Below are positions 18,796 through 27,294 of a stretch of DNA of 64,000 nucleotides, piece after piece. A program made the translations under genes and the position numbers. The DNA is from Leptospira ognonensis. Lineage in GTDB: Bacteria > Spirochaetota > Leptospiria > Leptospirales > Leptospiraceae. Positions within the stretch are counted from its first letter, which is position 1. Every line of letters begins with the position of its first letter. The notes under the pieces are model-generated. The model was not told where the DNA came from. It saw only the letters and a list, made by a program, of their open reading frames with translations, and ran no database searches. The stretch spans positions 1-64,000 of the forward strand of contig NZ_RQGD01000010.1 of assembly GCF_004770745.1 (NCBI RefSeq). The letters run 5' to 3'.

Positions 18796-19815
18796 ATGTA
18801 TAAAAAATTAATTCTTTCCATAGTTCCCCTTTTGCTTTTGTTAGTTGGTGCCCATTCTCTATTCTTCGATTATGAAGTAATTTTACCTGAGCCCATTTCC
18901 TTTAGTGATACCACCGATCTTTCAAAAGTAGAAAACATGAATCCAAGAGTAGAGGTGAAACGAGGAATTTGGTTCCGTGTGGATTACATTTCATATTTGA
19001 TCCATGAGCTTGAATCAGAAGTTTTACCTATCGACACCGAGCCAGAGGAAACAGTTGATAAACTCAAACGTATCTTGATTGGCCAGAGGATATTATTTTT
19101 TCTCATCCTATTTTATATGATCCTTTGTTTCTCCGCTTTTGTGAGCCATTATTTCCAAGCTTGGTTTTATCTATCTCTCAATCGCATTGTTTTTGCGTTA
19201 GGAATGTTATGGTCACTACAGCAAACATTTTTACAAATCCGTGTCCTAGCTGATGGTAACTCATGGGGGATACTGGGAATCATATTCTTCCTCACTACAT
19301 TCGTGCTCAGCATATTTGCACTCGTCTTTCTGGAAAAAGGAAAAAATGAACCGAAAACGTTTGAGACATTAAAACATTCGGCTTCACTAGAGGAGGAAGG
19401 AAGAGCTCCCGAACCTACCTCCGGTGGTTCTTATCTAAAGCTTTTTTTGCACTTTTTAATCATAATCGCTGTTGGCATCTTGATCGGAAATTTTGTATAC
19501 ATTCCGTTGTTTTTATTGCAAAAGCATTATGTAACCGAGTTTACCATTTTTATCTTTTCACTACTCGCTCTGTTATCTGGATTTTATATCTATAATTATG
19601 GAAAGGTTGGTGGTGAAAAATCACTCTCAAATTGGCAAAATACACTCGTGAGCATTGCCTATTTACAATTTCGATTTTTAAGGAATGGATTTTTTGGACT
19701 TTTTGCAACCATACTGGTTGTGTTCTTTGTAACTTTCCTATTTAGCATTCTATTGCTCAATATTGATTTAATCCAGGCAAACACTGGATTATTTACGAAA
19801 GGTACAGAATTTTAA
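18796..19815 (+). CDS. hypothetical polytopic membrane protein
   Basis: A 339-residue protein with an N-terminal signal or anchor helix, an exported region of about 70 residues, and about six further membrane helices, interrupted by a charged cytoplasmic loop (residues 180-215, rich in Glu and Lys). No family was recognised. It begins five bases after the tail-anchored protein gene, so the two form a small operon and probably one membrane complex. It converges with the MORN-like lipoprotein gene. Confidence 0.65.
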   Translation: MYKKLILSIVPLLLLLVGAHSLFFDYEVILPEPISFSDTTDLSKVENMNPRVEVKRGIWFRVDYISYLIHELESEVLPIDTEPEETVDKLKRILIGQRILFFLILFYMILCFSAFVSHYFQAWFYLSLNRIVFALGMLWSLQQTFLQIRVLADGNSWGILGIIFFLTTFVLSIFALVFLEKGKNEPKTFETLKHSASLEEEGRAPEPTSGGSYLKLFLHFLIIIAVGILIGNFVYIPLFLLQKHYVTEFTIFIFSLLALLSGFYIYNYGKVGGEKSLSNWQNTLVSIAYLQFRFLRNGFFGLFATILVVFFVTFLFSILLLNIDLIQANTGLFTKGTEF

Positions 19816-19829
19816 AATATGCCTAAGGA

Positions 19830-20525
19830 CTAATTACAAATGCTCGCCTGGTCTCGCTTTGTTTCACACCAAACGGTTCCATTCGGGTAATAAGTCTGCC
19901 GCCAAAGGAATTCGCCTTTGTCCGTAAATCTTTCCACGGCTTCTTTTTTACCATCTGGGTAATAATAAAACCACTCACCCACTTTCATATCTTCGAAGTA
20001 ACTACCTTTGGACTCAATCTTTGTATCGGGGTAGTATTTTACCCAATCTCCGGATTTATTGCCTCCATCATAGAAGCCTTTCTCACTCACGCGACCATTT
20101 TCAAAATAACGTAGATAGGCACCGTTTTCATTTCCCCATTCGAGCGTGGGATACCAAAATTTACGCTTCCTTACTCCTTGCGAAAAATTCATCTCGTAAT
20201 AAGGTTTTCCATCAAAGTATTTCCATTGCCAGTTACCATCTTTCTCTGACATTTTATATTGTCCGAATGAAACCAAAATGCCTGTCTTATAATTATAACG
20301 TTCTGCTCTTCCATCAAAAATTTGAAATTCGTTTAACTTTGTTTTGGTGACCAAATTCCCATTCTCATACCAAGCGTAATCATATCCGTCTACCTTCAAT
20401 GAATATCCATTTAACTTTCTATGGTAGGTAGCATTCTCAGGCACATTGGGAGGCCAGACACTCTTGCCCTTACACATCACTAAACTGGCTAGTAGAAGAC
20501 ACGGAATCATTTTTGAAAATTTCAT
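19830..20525 (-). CDS. MORN/YwqK-repeat lipoprotein
   Basis: A 231-residue probable lipoprotein: signal peptide with spirochete-like lipobox LVMC, lipidated cysteine C18. The mature part repeats short units of the form YYPDGK, YFENGRVSEKG, WVKYYPDTKIESKG, the MORN-like pattern found in the YwqK family. These repeats form beta-hairpin solenoids and their role is unknown; the YwqK toxin-antitoxin label given in databases is not supported by anything seen here. It is the last gene of the acpP-rnc-nudix-aroB-mscS transcript, starting six bases after mscS. Confidence 0.75.
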   Translation of the reverse strand: MKFSKMIPCLLLASLVMCKGKSVWPPNVPENATYHRKLNGYSLKVDGYDYAWYENGNLVTKTKLNEFQIFDGRAERYNYKTGILVSFGQYKMSEKDGNWQWKYFDGKPYYEMNFSQGVRKRKFWYPTLEWGNENGAYLRYFENGRVSEKGFYDGGNKSGDWVKYYPDTKIESKGSYFEDMKVGEWFYYYPDGKKEAVERFTDKGEFLWRQTYYPNGTVWCETKRDQASICN

Positions 20526-20531
20526 ACGAAC

Positions 20532-21431
20532 TTACCCCTTAATGTGTACCAGATGTATATCAGGTTCATCTTTAAACTTCTTTAATACTTCTTTCGACAC
20601 AAGCACGCGATTTAACCTTTTAGATCTAATGGGAGTTAGGTATCGTAAGGAAAGTAGTATATAGCCATCTTGTTCCAGGGAAGTATAAACGATTGGAGTC
20701 GTCTTACCTAATCGCACCAAATAATTTTTGGATAACTCTCGGATTTTTTCTTCGACAAGCTCAGGAGCGAGTACGAGTTCTTCGTTTAAAATTTGATTGC
20801 AAATCACTTCCGCTTTTTCCCAATCTGAGTTTACCGTAAGACTAATTTTAAATTCGTCCCAAACAAAATCCATAGCATCGGAAACTAAAAAAAATCGATT
20901 CATCACAATGGAAAAGTTTGGAAAATGAATCAGTCGATTTGTCGATTGTTCCGCTTTGGGATCGGAAGAAACTTCGAGTAGAGTAAATTTTAAGAAACCG
21001 ATATTGACCACATCTCCTTTGATGTTGTCAATTTCAATACGGTCGCCAACATGAAAGCCATTCCCTCCCATGATCATAAACCAACCCACCATATTCAGCC
21101 ATACCTCTTTCAGTGATATGACAATACCGGCACCGGCTAGTCCGAGAACAGTTGGCAATAAAGATAAACTGGAAAAGATAACAGGTAGATAAACGATCGC
21201 GAAAAAAATGAGAAATCCTGCTCTAATTACTTTTCGTCTGTTGTACTCTTGTGCAGGATCGCTTGGAGGTTTTATTTTCTCCAATAGAAACATGGTCATT
21301 TTATAAGCGAAGACAGCAAATAGGATCAGGTATGCAAACAGAATGAAAGATTGAGAAAAATCTCTATCCATCGTGCGTAAAAGAGTAAATGGATTTAGAT
21401 CGAAGTAAAATTCTTTTATATTACCGCCCAA
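20532..21431 (-). CDS. MscS-family mechanosensitive ion channel
   Basis: A 299-residue channel with three membrane helices. The pore-lining region (VLGLAGAGIVISLKEVWLN) is followed by the MscS beta domain motif GGNGFHVGDRIEIDNIKGDVVNIG, shown here only in outline, and a C-terminal alpha/beta cytoplasmic vestibule domain. Such channels open under membrane tension and release solutes during osmotic downshift. The TTG start at 21431 overlaps aroB by 11 bases and has AAGGA upstream. An ATG at 21371 is an alternative that would drop the first 20 residues. Confidence 0.85.
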   Translation of the reverse strand: MGGNIKEFYFDLNPFTLLRTMDRDFSQSFILFAYLILFAVFAYKMTMFLLEKIKPPSDPAQEYNRRKVIRAGFLIFFAIVYLPVIFSSLSLLPTVLGLAGAGIVISLKEVWLNMVGWFMIMGGNGFHVGDRIEIDNIKGDVVNIGFLKFTLLEVSSDPKAEQSTNRLIHFPNFSIVMNRFFLVSDAMDFVWDEFKISLTVNSDWEKAEVICNQILNEELVLAPELVEEKIRELSKNYLVRLGKTTPIVYTSLEQDGYILLSLRYLTPIRSKRLNRVLVSKEVLKKFKDEPDIHLVHIKG

Positions 21432-22524
21432 GCAAATCCCATCCTTTTTGAAATTTTAGCACCTCAAGTATTTTGTCTCTTCCGACAGATACACCAAACT
21501 TTGGTTTACCGAAGTCTTCTAGAAGGACAAATTTTAATGTAGACCCCTCTTTCTTTTTGTCGTGATCCATATGCTCTATGATCTCATTGATTTTTTCATT
21601 GATCTTAAGCGGTAATTCGAGAGCCTTCATCATTTTCACTGCTCGCTCGATGTTTGTCTCAGAAAACCCTAAGACACTTTTTGAAAGTAGTAATGCTGTC
21701 ATTAGGCCCATGGAAACCGCTTCGCCATGGGAATACTTTGCATACTTAGTGACGGATTCAATCGCATGTCCCGTCGTGTGACCTAGGTTTAAGATGGCTC
21801 GCAAACCGCCTTCTCTTTCATCCTGTTCGACGACGCTCGACTTAAACCTTACAGATTCATCAATACAGTATCTAAGGACCTCGGCGCCAGAATGAAAGTC
21901 CTTTCTAGAAGTCGACTCAAGGCGATTGAGGAGCTCTCCCCCTTCAAGAAACGCGTGCTTTACGATCTCAGCAAGTCCACAGCTCCATTCTCTCCTAGGC
22001 AAAGTGGACAAGGCGAACAAGGGAGCGTAAACGAACTCTGGTTGGAAGAAGGCTCCCACCATATTCTTTCCTAAATCTAAATTGACAGCTACCTTACCAC
22101 CAACTGAGGAATCTACACACGCAAGTAGCGTGGTGGGAACTTGCACAAAGCGAATGCCCCTTTGATATGTTGAAGCGACAAATCCAGCAAAATCACCGAT
22201 AACGCCACCACCAAACGCAACTATAACGGCTTTCCTATCTGCATCCTCTTTTACAAGTTCATGATAGACTTTCTTTAATCGATCGATATGCTTATTTTTT
22301 TCACCTGGCTTGACATAGATGATATGAAAGGGTATCGAAAGAGACTTTAATTCCGCAAAAAGATATTTTTCATAGATTCCCGCAATTTGCCGATTTGTAA
22401 TGATGAAAAATTTTGAAACATCCTTAAGCGAAGCTAGTTTTTCTTTTAGTCCGTTTAAGTCTTCATGCAACTCAACAGGATAGGAAAAACCATTTCCATT
22501 GACTTGTCTGGATTGTAATTTCAT
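21421..22524 (-). CDS. aroB: 3-dehydroquinate synthase
   Basis: A 367-residue NAD- and metal-dependent enzyme, second step of the shikimate pathway: DAHP to 3-dehydroquinate. The NAD-binding segment GGGVIGDFAGFVAS (about 105-118) is present. The metal ligands are in the E of LAEIVKH and the histidines of LGHTTGHAIE and YSHGEAVS. It overlaps the nudix gene by 4 bases (ATGA) and mscS by 11. Another shikimate gene, aroA, is 13 kb away in the same window. Confidence 0.95.
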   Translation of the reverse strand: MKLQSRQVNGNGFSYPVELHEDLNGLKEKLASLKDVSKFFIITNRQIAGIYEKYLFAELKSLSIPFHIIYVKPGEKNKHIDRLKKVYHELVKEDADRKAVIVAFGGGVIGDFAGFVASTYQRGIRFVQVPTTLLACVDSSVGGKVAVNLDLGKNMVGAFFQPEFVYAPLFALSTLPRREWSCGLAEIVKHAFLEGGELLNRLESTSRKDFHSGAEVLRYCIDESVRFKSSVVEQDEREGGLRAILNLGHTTGHAIESVTKYAKYSHGEAVSMGLMTALLLSKSVLGFSETNIERAVKMMKALELPLKINEKINEIIEHMDHDKKKEGSTLKFVLLEDFGKPKFGVSVGRDKILEVLKFQKGWDLLGR

Positions 22525-22985
22525 GACTCAGCCACCCAATTGCTAGATAAATAGATCGATGGATTTCTTTTTTTCTTTTTAAAGTATTCTTTTATATCTG
22601 GTCTCAAATCCATTTTCTGAATTTCTACATTCGTGAAATAACCAAAACCAGAAATGGCTTTTTCTTTCGGATTGAGTTTAGGGAGCAATGCTTTCACTTG
22701 GACCAAAAAAACCAATTGGATCAAATGTCGTTTTCGATTCGGGTCAATCGATTCATTTACCAAAAGAAAGGAAGACTTAGTCACTTCTAAATCTAGTTCT
22801 TCTTTCAATTCTCGTTTTAGAGCTTCCTCGGCAGATTCTCCAAATTCTATCCCTCCCCCGGGGAGAAGCCAATATCCGCTTGTATTCTTCTTTTGTTGGA
22901 TGAGAAGAACTTTGCCCTTTGCATCTTGGATGAGCGCAGCGACTCTCACCCGTAACCCTTTTTTCTTTACAAAAAAATCTATCAT
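22521..22985 (-). CDS. NUDIX hydrolase
   Basis: A 154-residue NUDIX protein. The nudix box begins GGIEFGES and ends RELKEELDL, matching GX5EX7REUXEEXGU except at the last glycine. The N-terminus VRVAALIQDAKGKVLLIQQ is typical. Members hydrolyse nucleoside diphosphates linked to another group, from 8-oxo-dGTP to NDP-sugars; the substrate cannot be told from sequence. Its ATG overlaps the rnc stop and its stop overlaps the aroB start, each as ATGA, so it is tightly coupled to both. Confidence 0.85.
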   Translation of the reverse strand: MIDFFVKKKGLRVRVAALIQDAKGKVLLIQQKKNTSGYWLLPGGGIEFGESAEEALKRELKEELDLEVTKSSFLLVNESIDPNRKRHLIQLVFLVQVKALLPKLNPKEKAISGFGYFTNVEIQKMDLRPDIKEYFKKKKRNPSIYLSSNWVAES

Positions 22986-23722
22986 ATAATCTCAAGCTTT
23001 ATTAATGCCTGTTTTGCGGCAGATTGTTCGGCAGACCTTTTATTTTTTCCGTTCCCCTTTGCAGATAGTTTACCCTCTAGCTCCACGATCACTTCAAAAA
23101 ATTTTTCATGGTCTGGACCTTCTTCCATTCCAATTCTATAAATGGGTGTCTTTTTCCATTTTTTCTGGCAAAACTCCTGCAGGATGGTTTTGTAATCTTT
23201 AGTTTCCTCTACCTCTTCAAGCAGTTGGTCCATGCGCTTAAAATTGGACTTAAGAAATTTCCGACAAGCGTCAAGTCCCTGGTCAAGATAGAGAGCTCCC
23301 AAAAAAGCCTCAAAACAATCTGCTTGTAAGTTCGCATTCTTTTCACCTTTGTCTTTCTCTCCTTTTCCGAGGAGTAAAAAGGTTTGGAATTGGAATTTTC
23401 TAGCAATTGCAGCGATTGCGGGCATGGAAACGATTTTGCTTTTGAGTTTAGCAAGTTTCCCTTCCTTACCTGTAGGAAGGGAAAGGTAAAGGTACTCAGC
23501 CGCAAGGAGACCGAGTACAGAGTCACCTAGAAACTCTAAGCGCTCGTTATCAGATTTATGAGAGTTGTTGATCTCGTTCGAAAAGGATCTATGTGTGAAG
23601 GCCTGGCTGAGAAGGCGTAGGTCTTTGAATTTTGTATGAGTAAGTGCTTGTAATTGATTGAGGTCTTGTTGCCGAGCATCGGAGGTCCAATGTTCTGAGG
23701 TCGATGCGGAGTCTTTGTGCAA
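22982..23722 (-). CDS. rnc: ribonuclease III
   Basis: A 246-residue double-strand-specific endoribonuclease. The catalytic signature NERLEFLGDSVL lies at 59-70, and the second catalytic region includes DCFEAFLGALYLD near 130. A dsRNA-binding domain occupies about 165-244 (ending AKQALIKLE). It processes rRNA precursors and structured mRNAs. A TTG at 23722 is the only reasonable start, 12 bases after a stable hairpin that separates it from acpP. The order acpP-rnc is widely conserved in bacteria. Confidence 0.93.
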   Translation of the reverse strand: MHKDSASTSEHWTSDARQQDLNQLQALTHTKFKDLRLLSQAFTHRSFSNEINNSHKSDNERLEFLGDSVLGLLAAEYLYLSLPTGKEGKLAKLKSKIVSMPAIAAIARKFQFQTFLLLGKGEKDKGEKNANLQADCFEAFLGALYLDQGLDACRKFLKSNFKRMDQLLEEVEETKDYKTILQEFCQKKWKKTPIYRIGMEEGPDHEKFFEVIVELEGKLSAKGNGKNKRSAEQSAAKQALIKLEII

Positions 23723-23734
23723 TGGAGAAACAAT

Positions 23735-23766
23735 CCGGGTTCCCCGTGAAGGAAACCCGGTTTTTT
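23735..23766. terminator. hairpin between acpP and rnc, with T6 on the plus strand
   Basis: CCGGGTTCC (23735-23743) pairs with GGAAACCCGG (23751-23760) around a 7-base loop with one bulge. On the plus strand it is followed by TTTTTT (23761-23766). On the minus strand, the coding direction, it is followed by ATTGTTTC, a weaker U tract. It may partially terminate acpP transcripts or mark a processing site. Confidence 0.45.
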
Positions 23767-23775
23767 GATTGGGAA

Positions 23776-24009
23776 TTACCCCTTAAGTTTATCGATGAAT
23801 TTAATTACATCGCCAACAGTTTGGATTTTTTCTGCGTCTTCATCAGAAATCTCCACACCGAACTCTTCTTCAAGAGCCATTACTAGCTCAACTGTATCAA
23901 GAGAGTCTGCACCGAGGTCATTGATGAAATGAGCCTCAGGGTTTACTTCTGACTCATCAACACCAAGTTGTTCAACGATGATTGACTTAATTTTTTCGAA
24001 ATCTGCCAT
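23776..24009 (-). CDS. acpP: acyl carrier protein
   Basis: A 77-residue acidic protein that carries growing acyl chains on a phosphopantetheine arm. The attachment serine is S36 in [15 protein letters not shown] at 24009 follows a strong ribosome site (CCTGGAGG); a further upstream in-frame start at 24048 lies in the leader hairpin and is rejected. FabG and PlsX, partners in fatty-acid and phosphatidate synthesis, are encoded at 28-30 kb. Its own promoter and leader hairpin lie upstream. Confidence 0.97.
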   Translation of the reverse strand: MADFEKIKSIIVEQLGVDESEVNPEAHFINDLGADSLDTVELVMALEEEFGVEISDEDAEKIQTVGDVIKFIDKLKG

Positions 24010-24022
24010 GTGTTCCTCCAGG

Positions 24023-24043
24023 CCACCGTAACGTTTACAGTGG
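24023..24043 (-). promoter_or_regulatory. hairpin in the acpP leader just before the ribosome site
   Basis: On the minus strand CCACTGTAA-ACG-TTACGGTGG forms a 9-bp stem with one G-U pair and a three-base loop. The stem ends directly before CCTGGAGG, the acpP ribosome site. It could stabilise the mRNA or tune translation of this highly expressed gene. Confidence 0.45.
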
Positions 24044-24100
24044 GGCAAAAAATTGTTTAGTTGTTTTCCGCCTGGTGCACCTAAATGCCCAGCGTTTTTT

Positions 24101-24129
24101 TAAAATGAAATTGTCGGAATTTTTGGCAA
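24101..24129 (-). promoter_or_regulatory. putative acpP promoter
   Basis: On the minus strand TTGCCA (24129-24124) is followed after 17 bases by ATTTTA (24106-24101), giving a leader of about 85 bases before the acpP ATG. Each hexamer departs from consensus at one or two positions. Confidence 0.35.
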
Positions 24130-24286
24130 GTCTAAATACTTAATTTTCAGTACCGATCCAGAATAAGCGGAATTTCTTGCGCCAAACATCAATTAAATGG
24201 TCTATTTTTAGAATCGTTCCCGCTATCTTTTTCCCGGCAGAGACCCGATGGCTCCCTTTCGAAAAGATGGTATTTTGGAATGATTA

Positions 24287-24331
24287 TCTGCTATAGCATA
24301 TATTTACTGCAATATAGTATGCTATGACAGA
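24287..24331. repeat. 45-base imperfect palindrome
   Basis: TCTG-CT-ATAGCATA-TATT pairs with AATA-TAG-TATGCTAT-GA-CAGA around the loop TACTGC, giving 16 paired bases with one mismatch block and one 3-base bulge. It lies about 43 bases after the chemoreceptor stop codon. It shares ATCTGCTAT, AATATAG and GACAGA, on the same strand, with the inverted repeat at 5686-5723. Confidence 0.45.
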
Positions 24332-24373
24332 CAAATTTCGAAGTGTTGGGCTTTACGGATCCGATTCTCTGGC

Positions 24374-26164
24374 TCATTTGGCCTGGAAAAAGCCAATTGT
24401 TTTGTTGAGTTTGCTCGATTGGTCTTGCAAATCGTTTGCTAAGTTCTGATTTTCTTCTCCCGCACTTACCAAATAATTTGTGTTTTCTGCAACTGTCTCT
24501 ACGGCATCTATGATTTGTTTCAAAACCATTGCTTGCTCCTGATTTTCGTTTACAATGACCTTTGTAAAATCAAAAAGAGCCGTTGAATTCTCGGTGACAA
24601 CCTTGCTTAAGGAGGCTTGGTCTACACTTACGCCCTGGATTTTTTTTATGTTGAGTATGGAATCTTCCACACTCATTAATATCGTACGCATGGCCTGCTT
24701 TAAATCTTCCATAGAATGAGTTCCTAAACTGACGACTTTCACGGCTTGGTTGACTAAGGTATCAATTTCCTTCGAACTTTTTTGCGTTGATTCTCCTAAT
24801 TTTGAAATTTCTTGAGCCACAACAGCAAATCCTCGCCCCGATTCCCCGGCTCTTGCCGCTTCAATCGAAGCATTGAGAGATAGTAGACCCACGCGATCTG
24901 CAATTTCAGAAACCAAGGAGGAGATGCCTTGTATTTTTAGAGTGATCTCGCGGATCGCACCCATATGGTCTATGCTGACTTGAATTTTTTCATTCCCCGT
25001 TTGTGCCAAAGCCTCCATTGTTTCCGATTGGAGTGCAGCATGACTGCTCGAGAGCGCAATCTCTTGGATTTTAGCTGTTAATAATTTTAATGATTCCATT
25101 GATTTTTCCATTTGTTTCATTTGATCATGGGTTTTTTGAATGAGCCCGTTGGCACTTCGGGAAAGACCCTTACTTGCAGCAGACATTTGTTCTGTGGAGG
25201 CAGATTGTTCAATGAGCAAGTCCGTTGTAGACTTCGCCTTCGATTTTAAAGAATTGGAAAATTGTAACAACCTATCTGATTCTTTTTCGATATCTTTGAT
25301 GATTTTGGAAAGTCTGTAATTGAAATGATTGAGAGATTGTTTAACCGCCCCGATTTCATCAGAACTTATCATCGGAGAATTGGCTCCAATCCTTCCCTCG
25401 GAGAGATCGATTAAGTTTTTGATGAGATCTCTTGTATTTTTTGAAGTTGAATGGGAAAAGAGGTAGGTGACAAGGCCAGCAAGTACAAGCAGCTGCAAAC
25501 CCAAGATGGGGAGGTAAATGAAAATGTTTTCTAAATGAATCACCTTCTGATTCTCTACGTATACCATATAGCCGAACATGAAAAAGCAAAGCCACACGAC
25601 GGATAATATGGAGATGAAAATTCGAGTCCTCATAAAAACTTTTTTTACATTTTTTGTGGGTATATGATCCCAACGGTCCTTTGCCAATTCATTCCCTATA
25701 ATGATTTCGCAGGTAAAAAAATGTGTCACAATGTTGATAAAAAATATCATCAGAAAAGAAACCAAATAGCTGGTATAATGTTTCAGTTCATAGTTCAGAA
25801 AATGGCTACTTGATAGAGCAGCAATCGGTACGCCTATAGCCCATTGTATCGTTACATAATAACATTCCAGGATTGGAAAATTCAAAAGGTTTCTTTTTAG
25901 ATTTGCCAGATCGTCTGGATGTCTCCTCTCCTCTGGCAATTCCAAAACCGATAGCATTTTCTTGAGATGGAAATACCGGACCACTGGAACCGTAAGTAAG
26001 GTAAATGTACTTCCTGCCAATGCTCCTACTAGAAAGTAGACAGATTCTCCAAAATCAAATCCATTGACGAACATAACAAAGATACAGACAAAGGGAACAA
26101 CGACTGCATAAGTGATGAGTTCCAAACGAACGGTAAGTATTTTGATGAAATTTTTTATGATCAT
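24374..26164 (-). CDS. methyl-accepting chemotaxis protein without a large periplasmic domain
   Basis: A 596-residue chemoreceptor-like protein. The N-terminal half has about six membrane helices with only short loops outside, then a HAMP-like segment (about 225-285). The cytoplasmic signalling coil includes the hairpin tip SLNASIEAARAGESGRGFAVVA and flanking methylation-helix pattern. The tip binds CheA and CheW. The multi-helix membrane input suggests sensing within the membrane or of membrane state rather than a periplasmic ligand. It is transcribed alone, divergent from the FecR-domain gene. Confidence 0.88.
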   Translation of the reverse strand: MIIKNFIKILTVRLELITYAVVVPFVCIFVMFVNGFDFGESVYFLVGALAGSTFTLLTVPVVRYFHLKKMLSVLELPEERRHPDDLANLKRNLLNFPILECYYVTIQWAIGVPIAALSSSHFLNYELKHYTSYLVSFLMIFFINIVTHFFTCEIIIGNELAKDRWDHIPTKNVKKVFMRTRIFISILSVVWLCFFMFGYMVYVENQKVIHLENIFIYLPILGLQLLVLAGLVTYLFSHSTSKNTRDLIKNLIDLSEGRIGANSPMISSDEIGAVKQSLNHFNYRLSKIIKDIEKESDRLLQFSNSLKSKAKSTTDLLIEQSASTEQMSAASKGLSRSANGLIQKTHDQMKQMEKSMESLKLLTAKIQEIALSSSHAALQSETMEALAQTGNEKIQVSIDHMGAIREITLKIQGISSLVSEIADRVGLLSLNASIEAARAGESGRGFAVVAQEISKLGESTQKSSKEIDTLVNQAVKVVSLGTHSMEDLKQAMRTILMSVEDSILNIKKIQGVSVDQASLSKVVTENSTALFDFTKVIVNENQEQAMVLKQIIDAVETVAENTNYLVSAGEENQNLANDLQDQSSKLNKTIGFFQAK

Positions 26165-26197
26165 GGTCTTTTCCTTTAATAGGTCCCAGAAATTCGA

Positions 26198-26226
26198 TTG
26201 TCAAAATCTAAAAATAATATTAAAAT
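26198..26226 (+). promoter_or_regulatory. putative promoter of the FecR-domain lipoprotein gene
   Basis: TTGTCA (26198-26203), a 17-base AT-rich spacer, and TAAAAT (26221-26226) form a good sigma-70-like promoter, with transcription expected about 65 bases before the ATG at 26298. Confidence 0.5.
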
Positions 26227-26297
26227 TTTCCTAAATTTAGAAAGAGGAAAAGGTTTTCAATGAGACTCAGTTACGCGAAAACCAAATCGGTCATCCA

Positions 26298-27254
26298 ATG
26301 AAACAATATTTTTATATTCTTATCATCTTTGCTCTTACGTTTCAATGCAAACCAAAAACGATCAAGGAGGAATCGATTTCGACAGTTGTTTATTATAGAA
26401 CCCAAGGAGTGGTTACTTTTTCCAATGCGGAAGGTAAAACTTTTTCACCTAAACTCCTCGACCTCCTCCATGACGGCGACCATATTAAAACAGCAGCAAA
26501 ATCCCAAGCGGAATTCATACTTTCAACAGGTGGTATCATTCGACTCTTGGAAGGCTCTGAACTCATTTTGAATACAAAACTATTGGCCGACCAAAATGTA
26601 GTTAAAAGCACCCTCAGACTCACGCTCGGACGGGTGTTTGTCAAACAGCCGAAACCTCTTAAAAAAGGGGAGACCATTCAAGTTGTAACACCAACGCAGA
26701 TTGCTGGCGTGAGAGGGACTGAATTCTTAACAGTGGTGACTTCAAATTCTTCCGAAGTGCTGGTCTCCGAAGGGACTGTCCAAACGGATTGGAAAAAGGA
26801 TGAATCTATGTCTGAACTTAGCGAAACAGGGGATTATGTAACCGAAGGAAATAAATCGGAAGCCAATGAATCCATTCGCGAAACAAAACCACTAACAGAC
26901 GAAGACAAACAACTGCTTGCTGAACAAAGCAAGTCTGCCGCAGATTTATTAGAAGAAGCAAAAGTCCAAATGGAATCGATCAGAGAGCAATTCGAAAAAG
27001 AAAGAGAACAAATCAAACAACACCTGGAAGATTTTAAAACTCAAAACAAAGTAATTATCGATGAGCAAAAGGCAAATAATCAAGATATATTAGAAACCCA
27101 AAAATCAGCTAACAAAGAACTTATGGATAGCACGAAGGGTGAGACTGTGAAAGACGCTCAGAATATGCAAAACAATTCAGCAAACCAGAAATCTGATATT
27201 AAAAATAATGCAAAATCAGAGTTAGATGCTCTTAAAGAAAACATGAAAAAATAA
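26298..27254 (+). CDS. FecR-domain lipoprotein with C-terminal coiled coil
   Basis: A 318-residue probable lipoprotein: signal peptide with lipobox LTFQC and lipidated C17. A FecR domain (about 30-160) is recognised by GRVFVKQPKPLKKGE followed by VVTPTQIAGVRGTEF, the usual core of the fold. Residues 195-318 are highly charged and predicted coiled coil (EQFEKEREQIKQHLEDFK). There is no FecR membrane helix or sigma-factor partner, so it is a structural or surface variant of the domain and not a classical anti-sigma regulator. Its partner is unknown. Confidence 0.8.
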   Translation: MKQYFYILIIFALTFQCKPKTIKEESISTVVYYRTQGVVTFSNAEGKTFSPKLLDLLHDGDHIKTAAKSQAEFILSTGGIIRLLEGSELILNTKLLADQNVVKSTLRLTLGRVFVKQPKPLKKGETIQVVTPTQIAGVRGTEFLTVVTSNSSEVLVSEGTVQTDWKKDESMSELSETGDYVTEGNKSEANESIRETKPLTDEDKQLLAEQSKSAADLLEEAKVQMESIREQFEKEREQIKQHLEDFKTQNKVIIDEQKANNQDILETQKSANKELMDSTKGETVKDAQNMQNNSANQKSDIKNNAKSELDALKENMKK

Positions 27255-27294
27255 TTTAAACTTGGTGCGAGGGTGTAAAAAAATCAAATGACTT

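Larger units (their letters stand above)
24010..24373. other. intergenic region between the chemoreceptor gene and acpP
   Basis: This is the only gap above 300 bases. It holds the acpP ribosome site, a leader hairpin at 24023-24043, a candidate promoter at 24101-24129, and an imperfect 45-base palindrome at 24287-24331 beyond the chemoreceptor stop. The stretch 24135-24280 shows no gene, no tRNA and no riboswitch that I could recognise. Confidence 0.6.

Noticed and set aside
19830..20525. Antitoxin of a toxin-antitoxin pair (YwqK label)
   Set aside because: There is no toxin-like neighbour and the protein has a lipoprotein signal.
24010..24373. Riboswitch or small RNA in the gap upstream of acpP
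   Set aside because: I looked for known riboswitch cores and tRNA-like arms and found none; only simple hairpins and a promoter can be supported.
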